Origin: Afifellaceae bacterium
GTDB lineage: Bacteria > Pseudomonadota > Alphaproteobacteria > Rhizobiales > Afifellaceae
Length of the DNA: 64,000 nt
Direction of reading: 5' to 3'
Assembly: GCA_028281235.1 (NCBI GenBank)
Contig: JANQKG010000024.1
Coordinates: 145,873 to 209,872 of the forward strand
The notes under the pieces are model-generated. The model made no database searches. It was not told the DNA's origin and saw only the letters and a list, made by a program, of their open reading frames with translations. A program made the translations under genes and the position numbers. Shown here piece after piece: positions 1 through 8,157 of the stretch; position 1 is the stretch's first letter, and each line of letters opens with the position of its first letter.

Positions 1-623
1 CGGCGCCGGACGTATTGACCGGCGATCTGTTTGAGCGTGTCCGCCCCCAGATCGAAGCTATTGAGCTTCCGCCCGGCTACCGGCTGGTGTGGCGCGGCGA
101 ACATGGCAACAGCCAGGAAGCCAATGCCGGACTGGCGTCGACAATGCCGGTCGGCTTCGGGGCCATGATCATCGTGGTCATTCTGCTCTTCAACGCGATC
201 CGCCAACCGCTCATCATCTGGCTGACCGTGCCGCTCGCCTTGATCGGCGTGGTCTACGGGCTCGTTCTCTTCCGCACGCCAATGGAGTTCATGGCCATTC
301 TCGGCGCCTTGTCGCTGACCGGCATGCTCATCAAGAACGCCGTGGTCCTTATCGACGAAACCGATCTACAGATCGCCGGCGGCAAGGCACGGCTCGACGC
401 CATCATCGACGCTGCGGTCAGCCGTGTCCGCCCGGTCTCGCTGGCGGCGCTGACGACCGTTCTGGGCGTGGTGCCGCTCCTTTGGGACCCCTTCTTCAAG
501 AGCCTCGCGGTCGTGATCATCTGCGGGCTTTCCTTCGCAACGATCCTGACGCTCGTTATCGTACCGACGCTCTATGCGGTCTTCTTCCACGTGGGCGACA
601 ACGAAGTGAACCCGCAGCCGTAA
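1..623 (+). CDS. RND efflux transporter, C-terminal fragment (5' end outside window)
   Basis: This is the last ~207 residues of an inner-membrane RND pump of the AcrB/hydrophobe-amphiphile type, which exports compounds using the proton gradient together with a fusion protein and an outer-membrane channel. The frame is open to the first base, so the start lies upstream. Visible are hydrophobic segments with the family sequences FNAIRQPLIIWLTVPLALIG, a GALSLTGMLIKNAVVLIDE helix, the conserved RVRPVSLAALTTVLGVVPL region, and a final helix ending LIVPTLYAVFF, as at the end of TM12. The stop is followed after 7 bp by the convergent FGGY kinase. Substrate cannot be judged from this fragment. Confidence 0.9.
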   Translation, partial: APDVLTGDLFERVRPQIEAIELPPGYRLVWRGEHGNSQEANAGLASTMPVGFGAMIIVVILLFNAIRQPLIIWLTVPLALIGVVYGLVLFRTPMEFMAILGALSLTGMLIKNAVVLIDETDLQIAGGKARLDAIIDAAVSRVRPVSLAALTTVLGVVPLLWDPFFKSLAVVIICGLSFATILTLVIVPTLYAVFFHVGDNEVNPQP

Positions 624-630
624 GCGGCCG

Positions 631-2217
631 CTACTGCATCAGCGCGTCGAGCGCGCGGCGCTGCTCGTGCATGGCGAGGAAGGCGTGGTAGTCGCGTTCG
701 AAGCGACGCATGGCATCGGCATTGGCGGCGCGCTCGCGTCCACCTTGATACATGCCGTGGCCGGCAGCGGCGAGGTCGGGATAGAAGCCGGCCGTAGCCG
801 CAGCGACCATACCGGTGCCGAGGAGCACGGCATCCTCGGCTGCCGGCTCCACAACCGTGCACCCTGTGGCGTCGGCATAGAGCTCCATCAGGATGGGGTT
901 TTTCGTGTGGCCGCCGGTGACATGCAGCGTATCGATAGAGTAGCCGCTGTCGCTCAGCGCATCGAGGATATGACGCACGCCAAGCGCGATCGCCACGGCT
1001 GTACGCCAATAGAGCCGGCACAGGCTGTCGAAGGAGGCGTCGAGCGTGAGGCCGCTGACGACACCCACCGCGTTGGGGTCGGCAAGCGGCGAGCGGTTGC
1101 CGTGAAAGTCGGGCAGCACATGCAGACGCCCTGCGAGGTCCAAGCCCTCGGCCTCGCGCAGCTGCATGATGCGTTCGGTGATGGCGCGATGCGTGGCGCC
1201 GTCGGGCTCGCCAGCAGCGCCGTGCCAGCTGATGATGTGGTCAAGCAGCGCGCCGGTCGCCGATTGCCCGCCTTCGTTCATCCAATAATCGGGCAGCACG
1301 ACACCGTAATAGGGCCCCCAAACGCCGGGCGTCGGGCGCGCTTTGGGTGACAGCGCCATCATACAACTCGAGGTGCCGGCAATGAGACCGAGATGATGGT
1401 CGATCGTGTCGGGGTTCTGTGCAGCAGCGCCCAGCACACCGAGCGCGCCGGCATGCGCGTCGATCAGGCCGACGCCGACGCGGCAGCTTGGATCAAGGCC
1501 GAGCGCCGCAGCGGCGGCCGGCTGGAGCGGCCCGATATCCTTGGCGATGGGGCTTGCGGAGGCTGGCAAGTTGCCCCGCTCAACCATGTCCGGGATGCCG
1601 ACGGAGCGGAAAAAATCGCTCTGCCAGCCGACGGATTCGTGCGCCAGATAGGTCCATTTGCAGGTGAGCGTGCATTGCGACCGGTCCAGCGTGCCGGCGC
1701 TCTTCCAGGTCAGGTAATCGGCGAGATCGAAGAAGTAACCCGCTTCGGACCAGCGTTCCGGCAGGTGGCGATTGAGCCACATGAGCTTCGGCGTTTCCAT
1801 CTCCGGCGACATGATTCCGCCGACATAGTCGAGCACGCGGTGGCCCGTCGCCGTGCATTCCTGCGCTTCGGCAATCGCGCGATGATCGAGCCACACGATC
1901 GTGTCCCAGCGCTTCTCACCGCTGGTCGATACGCTTAATGGCGCGCCGTCTTTCGCGCGGACGACAAGCGAGCAGGTGGCGTCGTAGGAGATGCCGGCAA
2001 TGTCGGCCGCGGCGGCGCCGGACTGCTTCACTGCACCGCGCAATGCGGCACACACGGCGTCCCAGATCTGCTCTGAATCGTGCTCTGCGTGGTCGGCTTG
2101 CGGCCGGTTGATCTCGATTGGCTGCTCGGCGCGGCCGAGCAGCCGCCCGGCGCGATCGAGAATTCCGGCGCGCGCGCTCGACGTGCCGACATCGACGGCA
2201 GCAACCAGATCGGCCAT
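631..2217 (-). CDS. FGGY-family pentulose kinase (ribulokinase-like)
   Basis: A 528-residue cytoplasmic sugar kinase that transfers ATP phosphate to a ketopentose or related polyol-derived sugar. The N-terminus carries the FGGY phosphate-1 motif (AVDVGTSSARAGI), then an IVWLDHRA segment typical of the D-ribulokinase/YDR109C branch. The C-terminal domain has the adenosine motif LHVTGGHTKNPILMELYADA and a GTGMVAA stretch. The ATG start is preceded by AAGGAGC about 10 bp upstream. The SDR dehydrogenase gene ends 61 bp upstream, on the same strand. Together they would suit oxidation of a pentitol to a ketopentose followed by phosphorylation; that pathway is inference. Subfamily substrate (D-ribulose versus other) is not certain. 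Confidence 0.85.
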   Translation of the reverse strand: MADLVAAVDVGTSSARAGILDRAGRLLGRAEQPIEINRPQADHAEHDSEQIWDAVCAALRGAVKQSGAAAADIAGISYDATCSLVVRAKDGAPLSVSTSGEKRWDTIVWLDHRAIAEAQECTATGHRVLDYVGGIMSPEMETPKLMWLNRHLPERWSEAGYFFDLADYLTWKSAGTLDRSQCTLTCKWTYLAHESVGWQSDFFRSVGIPDMVERGNLPASASPIAKDIGPLQPAAAAALGLDPSCRVGVGLIDAHAGALGVLGAAAQNPDTIDHHLGLIAGTSSCMMALSPKARPTPGVWGPYYGVVLPDYWMNEGGQSATGALLDHIISWHGAAGEPDGATHRAITERIMQLREAEGLDLAGRLHVLPDFHGNRSPLADPNAVGVVSGLTLDASFDSLCRLYWRTAVAIALGVRHILDALSDSGYSIDTLHVTGGHTKNPILMELYADATGCTVVEPAAEDAVLLGTGMVAAATAGFYPDLAAAGHGMYQGGRERAANADAMRRFERDYHAFLAMHEQRRALDALMQ

Positions 2218-2278
2218 CAGGTTCTTGCTCCTTCAGATGAGAGTTTCGCCCATGCTTCGGCGGGCGAACAGAGGCCTC

Positions 2279-3055
2279 CTACCAGCACGTATATCCGGCA
2301 TCGGCAAGGACGATCGCGCCGGTCATGAGGCTGGCCGCATCGGAGGTCAGAAAGTGCACGACAGAGGCGATCTCGTCGGGCTGCCCGACGCGACCCATCG
2401 GCGTCATCTCAAGCCAGGTGGCATACATTTCGGGGTTCTCCTTGATGCCGTAGGCCGTGAGCGGCGTCTCAATATAAGTCGGCGCAACCGCATTGACCCG
2501 CACGCCGCGTGTCGCCCATTCCGCTGCAAGCGAGCGCGTCAGATGATGCACGGCCGCTTTGGAGGCGTTGTATGCGACCTGCGGCTGCGGCTTGTTGACG
2601 ATGAAGCCCGACATGGACCCGACATTGACGATCGACCCCTTGCCATTGGCGAGCATCTGTCGCCCGAAGGCGCGGCAGCACCAGAACAGCCCATCGAGAT
2701 TGACGTCCATGTGGAAGCGCCAATGGTCGTCGCTGGTCTCCTCGGCGGGCACGTCGCTTTTTGCGACGCCGGCATTGTTGACGAGGATGTCGACGGGCCC
2801 GTGCTGATCAGCGACAGAAGCAGCGGCGGCGTCGACAGCGGCGGAATCGGTGACATCGAGCGTCAGGCCGGCAGCGTCGATGCCAGCCTCCTTCAGCTCC
2901 GCCACACAGGCCTCCACGCGCTCCGGCAGAAGCTCCGCGACGATGATCTTGGCGCCGGCCTCGCCGAGCGCCTCGGCGCACGCCGCACCAATGCCCTGGC
3001 CGCCGCCGGTCACCACCGCAACGCGTCCGTCAAGCTTCAGTTTCTCAAGATACAT
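2279..3055 (-). CDS. SDR-family NAD(P)-dependent oxidoreductase
   Basis: A 258-residue classical short-chain dehydrogenase. It shows the nucleotide-binding TGGGQGIG motif near residue 15, the NNAG motif (DILVNNAGVAKS), the catalytic Ser in NVGSMSGF, and the YNASK Tyr-Lys pair, so it should be active. The reading frame runs further upstream to 3274, but that extension is Arg/Pro-rich and overlaps the fbiC 3' end. The ATG at 3055, with a GGGG-rich ribosome site ahead and the normal MYLEKLKLDGRVAVVTGG start, is chosen instead. It lies 103 bp after fbiC and just before the FGGY kinase; polyol or sugar oxidation is the likely role. Confidence 0.85.
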   Translation of the reverse strand: MYLEKLKLDGRVAVVTGGGQGIGAACAEALGEAGAKIIVAELLPERVEACVAELKEAGIDAAGLTLDVTDSAAVDAAAASVADQHGPVDILVNNAGVAKSDVPAEETSDDHWRFHMDVNLDGLFWCCRAFGRQMLANGKGSIVNVGSMSGFIVNKPQPQVAYNASKAAVHHLTRSLAAEWATRGVRVNAVAPTYIETPLTAYGIKENPEMYATWLEMTPMGRVGQPDEIASVVHFLTSDAASLMTGAIVLADAGYTCW

Positions 3056-3158
3056 CACCGTCGCCGCCCCTATCCGAGAGCTGATCGCCCCTGTTCGTTC
3101 CTTGTGGCTAGCAAATGCAGCGGAGCCGGCCAACCGCCGATGCGCCTGTTGCGCGTGT

Positions 3159-5591
3159 CTAAAGGCCCGACGATTGTTGCTGCGACGTGCGACCGGTAAT
3201 CCTGGTGTTGACGATCGGCGTGAGCGCGGCGGGGCTGTCGGCGAGCGATTGCCGCAACGCCGGAGCATCTCCATAAAGCGTCGTGCGCTGCCGCGGCGTG
3301 CGACCGATTTCCTCGATCAAGGTCTTGATGCGCGCAGCACCCAGTTCCTGACCGTGGCCGGCGCCGGCCGCGCGCGTGATCGATTCATTCATCAAGACGC
3401 CGCCGAAATCGTTTGCCCCGGCTGAGAGCACTGCTTGCGCACCTTCCGGTCCGAGCTTCACCCATGACGCCTGGATGTTCTTGAAGCAGACGCCGAGCGT
3501 CAGCCTTGACACCGCATGCATCAGGATGACTTCGCGATAGGTCGGCCCGGAGCGCGTCAGGCCCTTCCGCCAGATCGGCGATTCCATATGCACGAACGGA
3601 AGCGGGACCAGCTCGGTGAAGCCGCCCGTTTCCTCCTGAAGCGCTTTCAGCCGCAGAAGATGGTTCGCCCAATGATGCGACTGATCTACGTGACCGAACA
3701 TGATCGTCGCCGTGGATCTCAGTCCGATCTCATGCGCGGTGCGCATGACCTCAAGCCATTGCCCGGTCGTGATCTTGTCCGGGCAGATCAGTTGGCGCAC
3801 TTCGTCGTCGAGGATTTCCGCGGCGGTCCCCGGAAGCGATGCGAGGCCTGCCTCGCGAAGGCGCATCAGATAGTCGCGAAGCGGCAGTCCCAGTGTCGTC
3901 GCGCCGTGGACGATCTCAAGCGGGGAGAACGCATGGACATGAATGCCCGGGGCGGCCTCTTTCACGATCGCCAGGATGCGCAAATAGGTGTCGCCTGTGT
4001 ATCGGGGATGAATGCCGCCTTGCAGGCAGATCTCGGTTGCGCCGCGATCCCACGCTTCCGCCACGCGTCGGGCAATCTCCTCCTCGGAGAGGTCGTACGC
4101 CGGGCCGCGCAGTTCCTCGCTCGTCTTGCCTTTGGAAAAGGCACAGAAGCCGCAGCGATATTGGCAGACGTTCGTGTAGTTGATGTTGCGGTTGACGACG
4201 TAGCTCACGGCGTCGCCGACCGTCTGGCGGCGCATCCGGTCGGCGGCGGCGATCACCGCCTCAAAGTCGGCCGCCCTCGCCGAGAACAAAGCCGTGATCT
4301 CGGCATGCGTCATGGCTTTGCCGGCCGTGACATTCTCCAGTATCCGCCGTGTCTCCGACGTCGCGTTTCCGGCTCTCGTCGTCGGAGACAGCTGAAACGG
4401 CAGCGGCATCTCCATGCCCGCGTGCCAATTGTCCTCCCGCACCATGCCGCCGGCGTCGACGCGCCGCAGCGCCCTCTGCCGGAGCGACGGCTCGATCCAA
4501 ATGTCGCTCTTCAAGAGATAGGGCGGATAGACGGCGAGCCGTTCCGTCAGCACACGGCCGGAACTCGCCGTCTCACGGGCAAGCGCGGACAGATGCGGCC
4601 AAGGCGCTTCCGGATTGACATGATCGGGCGTCACCGGCGACACGCCGCCCCAATCATTGATGCCCGCCGCGATCAGCCCGCTCATGTCATTCGGCTGCAG
4701 ATTCGGCGGGGCCTGAATGGCCATGGTCGGGCCGAACAGAAGACGCGCCATCGCGATCGTCCATTGGTGGTCGGCAAGACTTGGCTCAGGCGCATCGGCC
4801 ATTCGCGTGCCGGGCTTGGCGCGAAAGTTCTGGATGATGATTTCCTGGATGTGGCCGTATCGGTCGTTGAGCGCGCGCAACGCAAGAAGCGATTCCACGC
4901 GCTCACGCCGCGTCTCCCCGATCCCGATCAGGATGCCGCTGGTCATGGGAATCTTCTGGCGGCCGGAATCCTCAATGACTTGCAGGCGTCGTTTCGGGTT
5001 CTTGTCGGGGGAGCCGAAATGCACGCCGCCGCGTTGGCAGAGCCGCTCGGAGGCCGATTCCAGCATGATGCCCATCGACACCGACACTTTACGAAGCGCG
5101 CGAAGCTCGTCTGCGCTCATGATGCCTGGATTGAGATGCGGCAGGAGCGGCGTCTCGTCGATCACCAGCTTCGCCATGGCTTCCAGGTAAGCGAGTGTGC
5201 TTTCGTAGCCGAGGTCCGAGAGCGCATCCCTTGCAGCCTGATAACGCGCCTCGGGCCGGTCGCCCAAAGTGAACAGCAGCTCGTTACACCCGGCCGCAGC
5301 GCCGGCTTGCGCGATGGAGAGCACGTCGTCGGGCGTGAGGTAGGGCTTTTCGAGATTTCTCGGCGGCTGGGCGAAGGTGCAGTAATGACAAACGTCGCGG
5401 CAGAGCTTGGTCAGCGGCACGAACACTTTTCGTGAGTAGCTCACCGATCGCCCGAAGCCGTCCAGCGTGATCGCCTCCGCAGCGTCCATCAACGCATCGA
5501 GATCGGCGCATTCGGCGAGCGTCAGCGCCTCCTCGTCGTTCGGGCGCGTATGCTGCTTAGCGGCTTTGATGATGCTGTCAGACATGGTCAT
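3159..5591 (-). CDS. fbiC: Fused CofG-CofH: FO synthase (7,8-didemethyl-8-hydroxy-5-deazariboflavin synthase)
   Basis: An 810-residue protein joining both radical SAM enzymes that make the deazaflavin chromophore FO of coenzyme F420 from tyrosine and 5-amino-6-ribitylamino-uracil. The N-terminal CofG half has its 4Fe-4S ligands C64-x3-C68-x2-C71 (LCRDVCHYC). The C-terminal CofH half has C476-x3-C480-x2-C483 (VCQYRCGFC). The length and CofG-then-CofH order match actinobacterial FbiC rather than the split archaeal pair. Its ATG overlaps the cofC stop by 4 bp; a second in-frame ATG lies 6 bp downstream. It is the last gene of the F420 operon. The final ~15 residues are low-complexity and may be poorly conserved. 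Confidence 0.96.
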   Translation of the reverse strand: MTMSDSIIKAAKQHTRPNDEEALTLAECADLDALMDAAEAITLDGFGRSVSYSRKVFVPLTKLCRDVCHYCTFAQPPRNLEKPYLTPDDVLSIAQAGAAAGCNELLFTLGDRPEARYQAARDALSDLGYESTLAYLEAMAKLVIDETPLLPHLNPGIMSADELRALRKVSVSMGIMLESASERLCQRGGVHFGSPDKNPKRRLQVIEDSGRQKIPMTSGILIGIGETRRERVESLLALRALNDRYGHIQEIIIQNFRAKPGTRMADAPEPSLADHQWTIAMARLLFGPTMAIQAPPNLQPNDMSGLIAAGINDWGGVSPVTPDHVNPEAPWPHLSALARETASSGRVLTERLAVYPPYLLKSDIWIEPSLRQRALRRVDAGGMVREDNWHAGMEMPLPFQLSPTTRAGNATSETRRILENVTAGKAMTHAEITALFSARAADFEAVIAAADRMRRQTVGDAVSYVVNRNINYTNVCQYRCGFCAFSKGKTSEELRGPAYDLSEEEIARRVAEAWDRGATEICLQGGIHPRYTGDTYLRILAIVKEAAPGIHVHAFSPLEIVHGATTLGLPLRDYLMRLREAGLASLPGTAAEILDDEVRQLICPDKITTGQWLEVMRTAHEIGLRSTATIMFGHVDQSHHWANHLLRLKALQEETGGFTELVPLPFVHMESPIWRKGLTRSGPTYREVILMHAVSRLTLGVCFKNIQASWVKLGPEGAQAVLSAGANDFGGVLMNESITRAAGAGHGQELGAARIKTLIEEIGRTPRQRTTLYGDAPALRQSLADSPAALTPIVNTRITGRTSQQQSSGL

Positions 5592-6211
5592 GAGCGAACC
5601 AACTCACCCGCCTCAAGGAACTCGAAACCGTGCACCCGCAATCGGCGCAACTCGTCAACGGCGTCCTTGTCGTCAACGTCGAAGCGAATGTGCGGCAGGT
5701 CCAGCACAACGGGCGTCACACCTGATCCTATCGCGTGCGACCGGTGGCGATCCAGGCTGGCTTGGCCGAAGCCCGGATCGATCCGGTCCGGCGGCGACAG
5801 AAGCAGCGCATTCGTGCCGGCATTGTCGCGGTCGCCGACCATAACGACCGGGCTGTCGGATGCGGCATCCAGCATCGCGTCGATATCGCGCCTTTCAATC
5901 AGCGGCAGATCGGCCGGCAGGATGAGAACTGTCCCCGCCCTCTTCTCCTTCGATGCTGAGACAGCAGCGCCAAGAGCGGCGTTCAGGCCTGCGCCGGGAT
6001 CGGCAACAAAGAGGACATCGTCATCGGCAAGGGCCGGATCGGAGCCAACAACCGCAATGCCGCGGATGCGATGCACTTCGCGCAGGCATTGCAGCACCCG
6101 CTGAAACATCGCTTCGACCAGACGTTCGCGCGTCCTATCCGGCAAGACCGCCGCAAGGCGTCGCTTCGCGTGCCGCACCGCCTTCATCGGAACAACAGCC
6201 CATATGCTCAT
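5588..6211 (-). CDS. cofC: CofC/FbiD guanylyltransferase of F420 biosynthesis
   Basis: A 207-residue nucleotidyltransferase of the CofC/FbiD family. It activates a three-carbon phosphate with GTP: 2-phospholactate in archaea, phosphoenolpyruvate in mycobacteria, 3-phosphoglycerate in some proteobacteria. The N-terminus WAVVPMKAVRHAKRRLA has the family's P-[ML]-K nucleotide-binding pattern. A VLILPADLPLI strand and the DRDNAGTNALLL segment follow, both typical of CofC. It overlaps cofD upstream and fbiC downstream by 4 bp each, so translation is probably coupled. The acceptor acid cannot be decided from a quick reading of the active site. Confidence 0.93.
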   Translation of the reverse strand: MSIWAVVPMKAVRHAKRRLAAVLPDRTRERLVEAMFQRVLQCLREVHRIRGIAVVGSDPALADDDVLFVADPGAGLNAALGAAVSASKEKRAGTVLILPADLPLIERRDIDAMLDAASDSPVVMVGDRDNAGTNALLLSPPDRIDPGFGQASLDRHRSHAIGSGVTPVVLDLPHIRFDVDDKDAVDELRRLRVHGFEFLEAGELVRS

Positions 6212-7176
6212 GCGACCCCCTTGGGCGCGCGCGTTGTGGCAAGCGTATCGGCGAAGCGGATAACGTCTTGGGCAAGGGCCTTCTTGTCATCCAGCGTGCT
6301 CATGATCGTGTTCGTTGAAAGCGTTGGGATCGCGATCTCCCCTTTCAGATGTTCGTCGGTTCTGTCCAACACAAAGCCATCAAGCAATGTGCCATAATGC
6401 GCAGCGATTGTTACAGGCGTCACCTCCTTGTCGAGCTCCGCCATGATTTTTGCCAGGGGCCCTTTGATCGCAGCAGCGCCGACAATGGGCGAGACCGCCA
6501 CAACCGGCGCGCCAGATTGGCGAATGCGCTCGCGGATTCCGGGAACGGTCAGGATCGGATCGATGCTCAGATAGGGGTTTGACGGCGCGATGATGATCGC
6601 ACGGTTCTTCTCGTTGAGGAGCGCGTTTTCGACCGCAGCGGCGCGCTTTGCCTCAGCCGCGCCGTCGTAGCGCAACCTGCGCAAGATCGGCTGGCAGCGC
6701 CGACCCACAAAATAATCCTGAAAGGACAGCTCCCCCTGATCGGTTTCAACCATTGTGCGGATTAGATCATCGCTGACCGGCAGGATGTCGGCTGTGATGT
6801 TCCAGCTCCTTGCGACGTGTCTTGTTATCGCGGTGAGCGTTTCGCCCCTCTTCAGCCGTTCGGTGCGCTCAACATGAAGCGCAAGATCGCCATCGCCGAG
6901 TTGAAACCAATCTTCGCCGCCAAGCGAACGGAGCGCGTTCATGAACGTCCACGTCTCGTCGCGCCGCCCCCATCCCAGCTCCTCGTTGTTCAATCCGGCC
7001 AGCGTATAGAGAAGCGTGTCGAGGTCGGGCGAGATGGACAGGCCCAGATGGACGAAATCGTCGGCAATGTTGGTGATGACGCTAAGCGTGTTCGCAGGCA
7101 GAATTTTGTAGGCGCCAAGCGCAAACTTCGCCCCGCCGACGCCGCCGGACAGGATAACGATCCGGCCATCGCTCAT
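6208..7176 (-). CDS. cofD: CofD/FbiA, 2-phospho-L-lactate (or dehydro analogue) transferase
   Basis: A 322-residue enzyme joining the activated phospho-acid (from CofC) to FO, giving F420-0 or dehydro-F420-0. The start has the glycine-rich motif LSGGVGGAKFALG. Next comes the family hallmark NIADDFVHLGLSISPDLDTL, which binds FO and metal, and later VSPIVGAAAIKGP. Length matches the usual 300-330 residues. ATG at 7176 overlaps the cofE stop codon (ATGA arrangement), and the stop overlaps the cofC start in the same way. No residue of the core motifs appears missing. Confidence 0.96.
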   Translation of the reverse strand: MSDGRIVILSGGVGGAKFALGAYKILPANTLSVITNIADDFVHLGLSISPDLDTLLYTLAGLNNEELGWGRRDETWTFMNALRSLGGEDWFQLGDGDLALHVERTERLKRGETLTAITRHVARSWNITADILPVSDDLIRTMVETDQGELSFQDYFVGRRCQPILRRLRYDGAAEAKRAAAVENALLNEKNRAIIIAPSNPYLSIDPILTVPGIRERIRQSGAPVVAVSPIVGAAAIKGPLAKIMAELDKEVTPVTIAAHYGTLLDGFVLDRTDEHLKGEIAIPTLSTNTIMSTLDDKKALAQDVIRFADTLATTRAPKGVA

Positions 7177-7943
7177 CGGAACAGATCCTCCTCGCGCGGA
7201 CGCAGTAGCGACGACGCGGGGCGATGCGGCGCACTGAGGTCGGCGCCACGCGCCAGGACCACGGGCGTGCTCTCATCGCCCTCGCCCATGAGCAAGGCGG
7301 CGCCGGCAGCGACGGCATCGGCAAAGGCGATCTCGGTGACGGCGAGCGGTCGTCCGTCGCGATCGCATCTGCCGCGCGCGTCGATCAGCGCGGGAACACC
7401 GGAGGCACCCAGCGCAATGTTGACCACGCCATTGCGCCAGGCGCGCCCAAAACTGTCGCTGACAACGACTCCGAGCGAAACACCGAAATGGTCCTGGAGG
7501 CGTTCCCGTAGCTCATCGGCCGAACGATCCGGATCGACGGGCAGCAGGAGGATTTGACCCTCGCGCCCCGGCCCCAGATTCGATCTGTCGATGCCGGCAT
7601 TCGCCATCACGTAACCGAGCCGATGCTCGGCGATGATGACACCGGTCTTGATGCGGAGGATTGACCTGGATTCAGAGAGAATCGTCTCGACGAGCCGCGG
7701 GTCTTTGGCGGCCTTTTCGGCGATCCCTCTTGCCTCACATGACGGCTCAACGCCGTTTATATCGACGAACCGCTCTTCGGCCTTTGAGATGATTTTTTGC
7801 GCGACGACGAAGATGTCGCCGCTCGCCGGCTGGATGCCCGCCCGCTCCAGAGCCTCTATTAAAAGGGCTCCGATGTCGGCGCCGAGCGGAACCTCTCCGA
7901 TATGTTCGACAGCCTGGAAGGTGACGGAGCCTGGCATCCTCAA
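7173..7943 (-). CDS. cofE: CofE, coenzyme F420-0:L-glutamate ligase (single-domain form)
   Basis: A 256-residue ligase adding gamma-linked glutamate to F420-0 with GTP. Family motifs seen: DIFVVAQKIISKAEER, the central GYVMANAGIDRSNL, and VVVSDSFGRAWRNGVVNIALG. Its length is that of archaeal CofE or the ligase half of FbiB; there is no C-terminal nitroreductase domain of the type that reduces dehydro-F420-0 in actinobacteria. First gene of the operon. The start is TTG at 7943 with an AGAGA-type site, or ATG two codons later. Upstream is a 214-bp intergenic stretch before the convergent-side TRAP genes, presumably with the promoter. Confidence 0.95.
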   Translation of the reverse strand: MRMPGSVTFQAVEHIGEVPLGADIGALLIEALERAGIQPASGDIFVVAQKIISKAEERFVDINGVEPSCEARGIAEKAAKDPRLVETILSESRSILRIKTGVIIAEHRLGYVMANAGIDRSNLGPGREGQILLLPVDPDRSADELRERLQDHFGVSLGVVVSDSFGRAWRNGVVNIALGASGVPALIDARGRCDRDGRPLAVTEIAFADAVAAGAALLMGEGDESTPVVLARGADLSAPHRPASSLLRPREEDLFR

Positions 7944-8157
7944 TCATTCTCTCAGCTTTTCGCGTGCTGCCGCGCGGACAGGCGCGGGCCGTGCCGTGGC
8001 ATCGGTTTAGGGAGAATAGCATGGCGGGTCGAGGCTTACCGGAACCGCGTCCGCGCCGGGGCGATCTCGGCGAGACGCAGCCGTGTGGTTGGGCTCGGTG
8101 AGGCGCCGACCCCTTAAACCTCCCGCCATCATCCTTGGCAGCACTGGCGGCGCGCCA

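Noticed and set aside
2279..3274. N-terminally extended SDR (331 residues)
   Set aside because: The first 73 residues are Arg/Pro-rich, overlap fbiC and precede a normal SDR start with its own ribosome site.
3516..5435. 639-codon plus-strand open frame across the FbiC gene
   Set aside because: Antisense shadow of high-GC coding DNA; Arg/His/Gln-rich with no domain, while the minus strand encodes both radical SAM motifs.
7747..8022. 91-codon minus frame overlapping the cofE start
   Set aside because: Out of frame with CofE and without family features; the CofE motif set is clear in the other frame.
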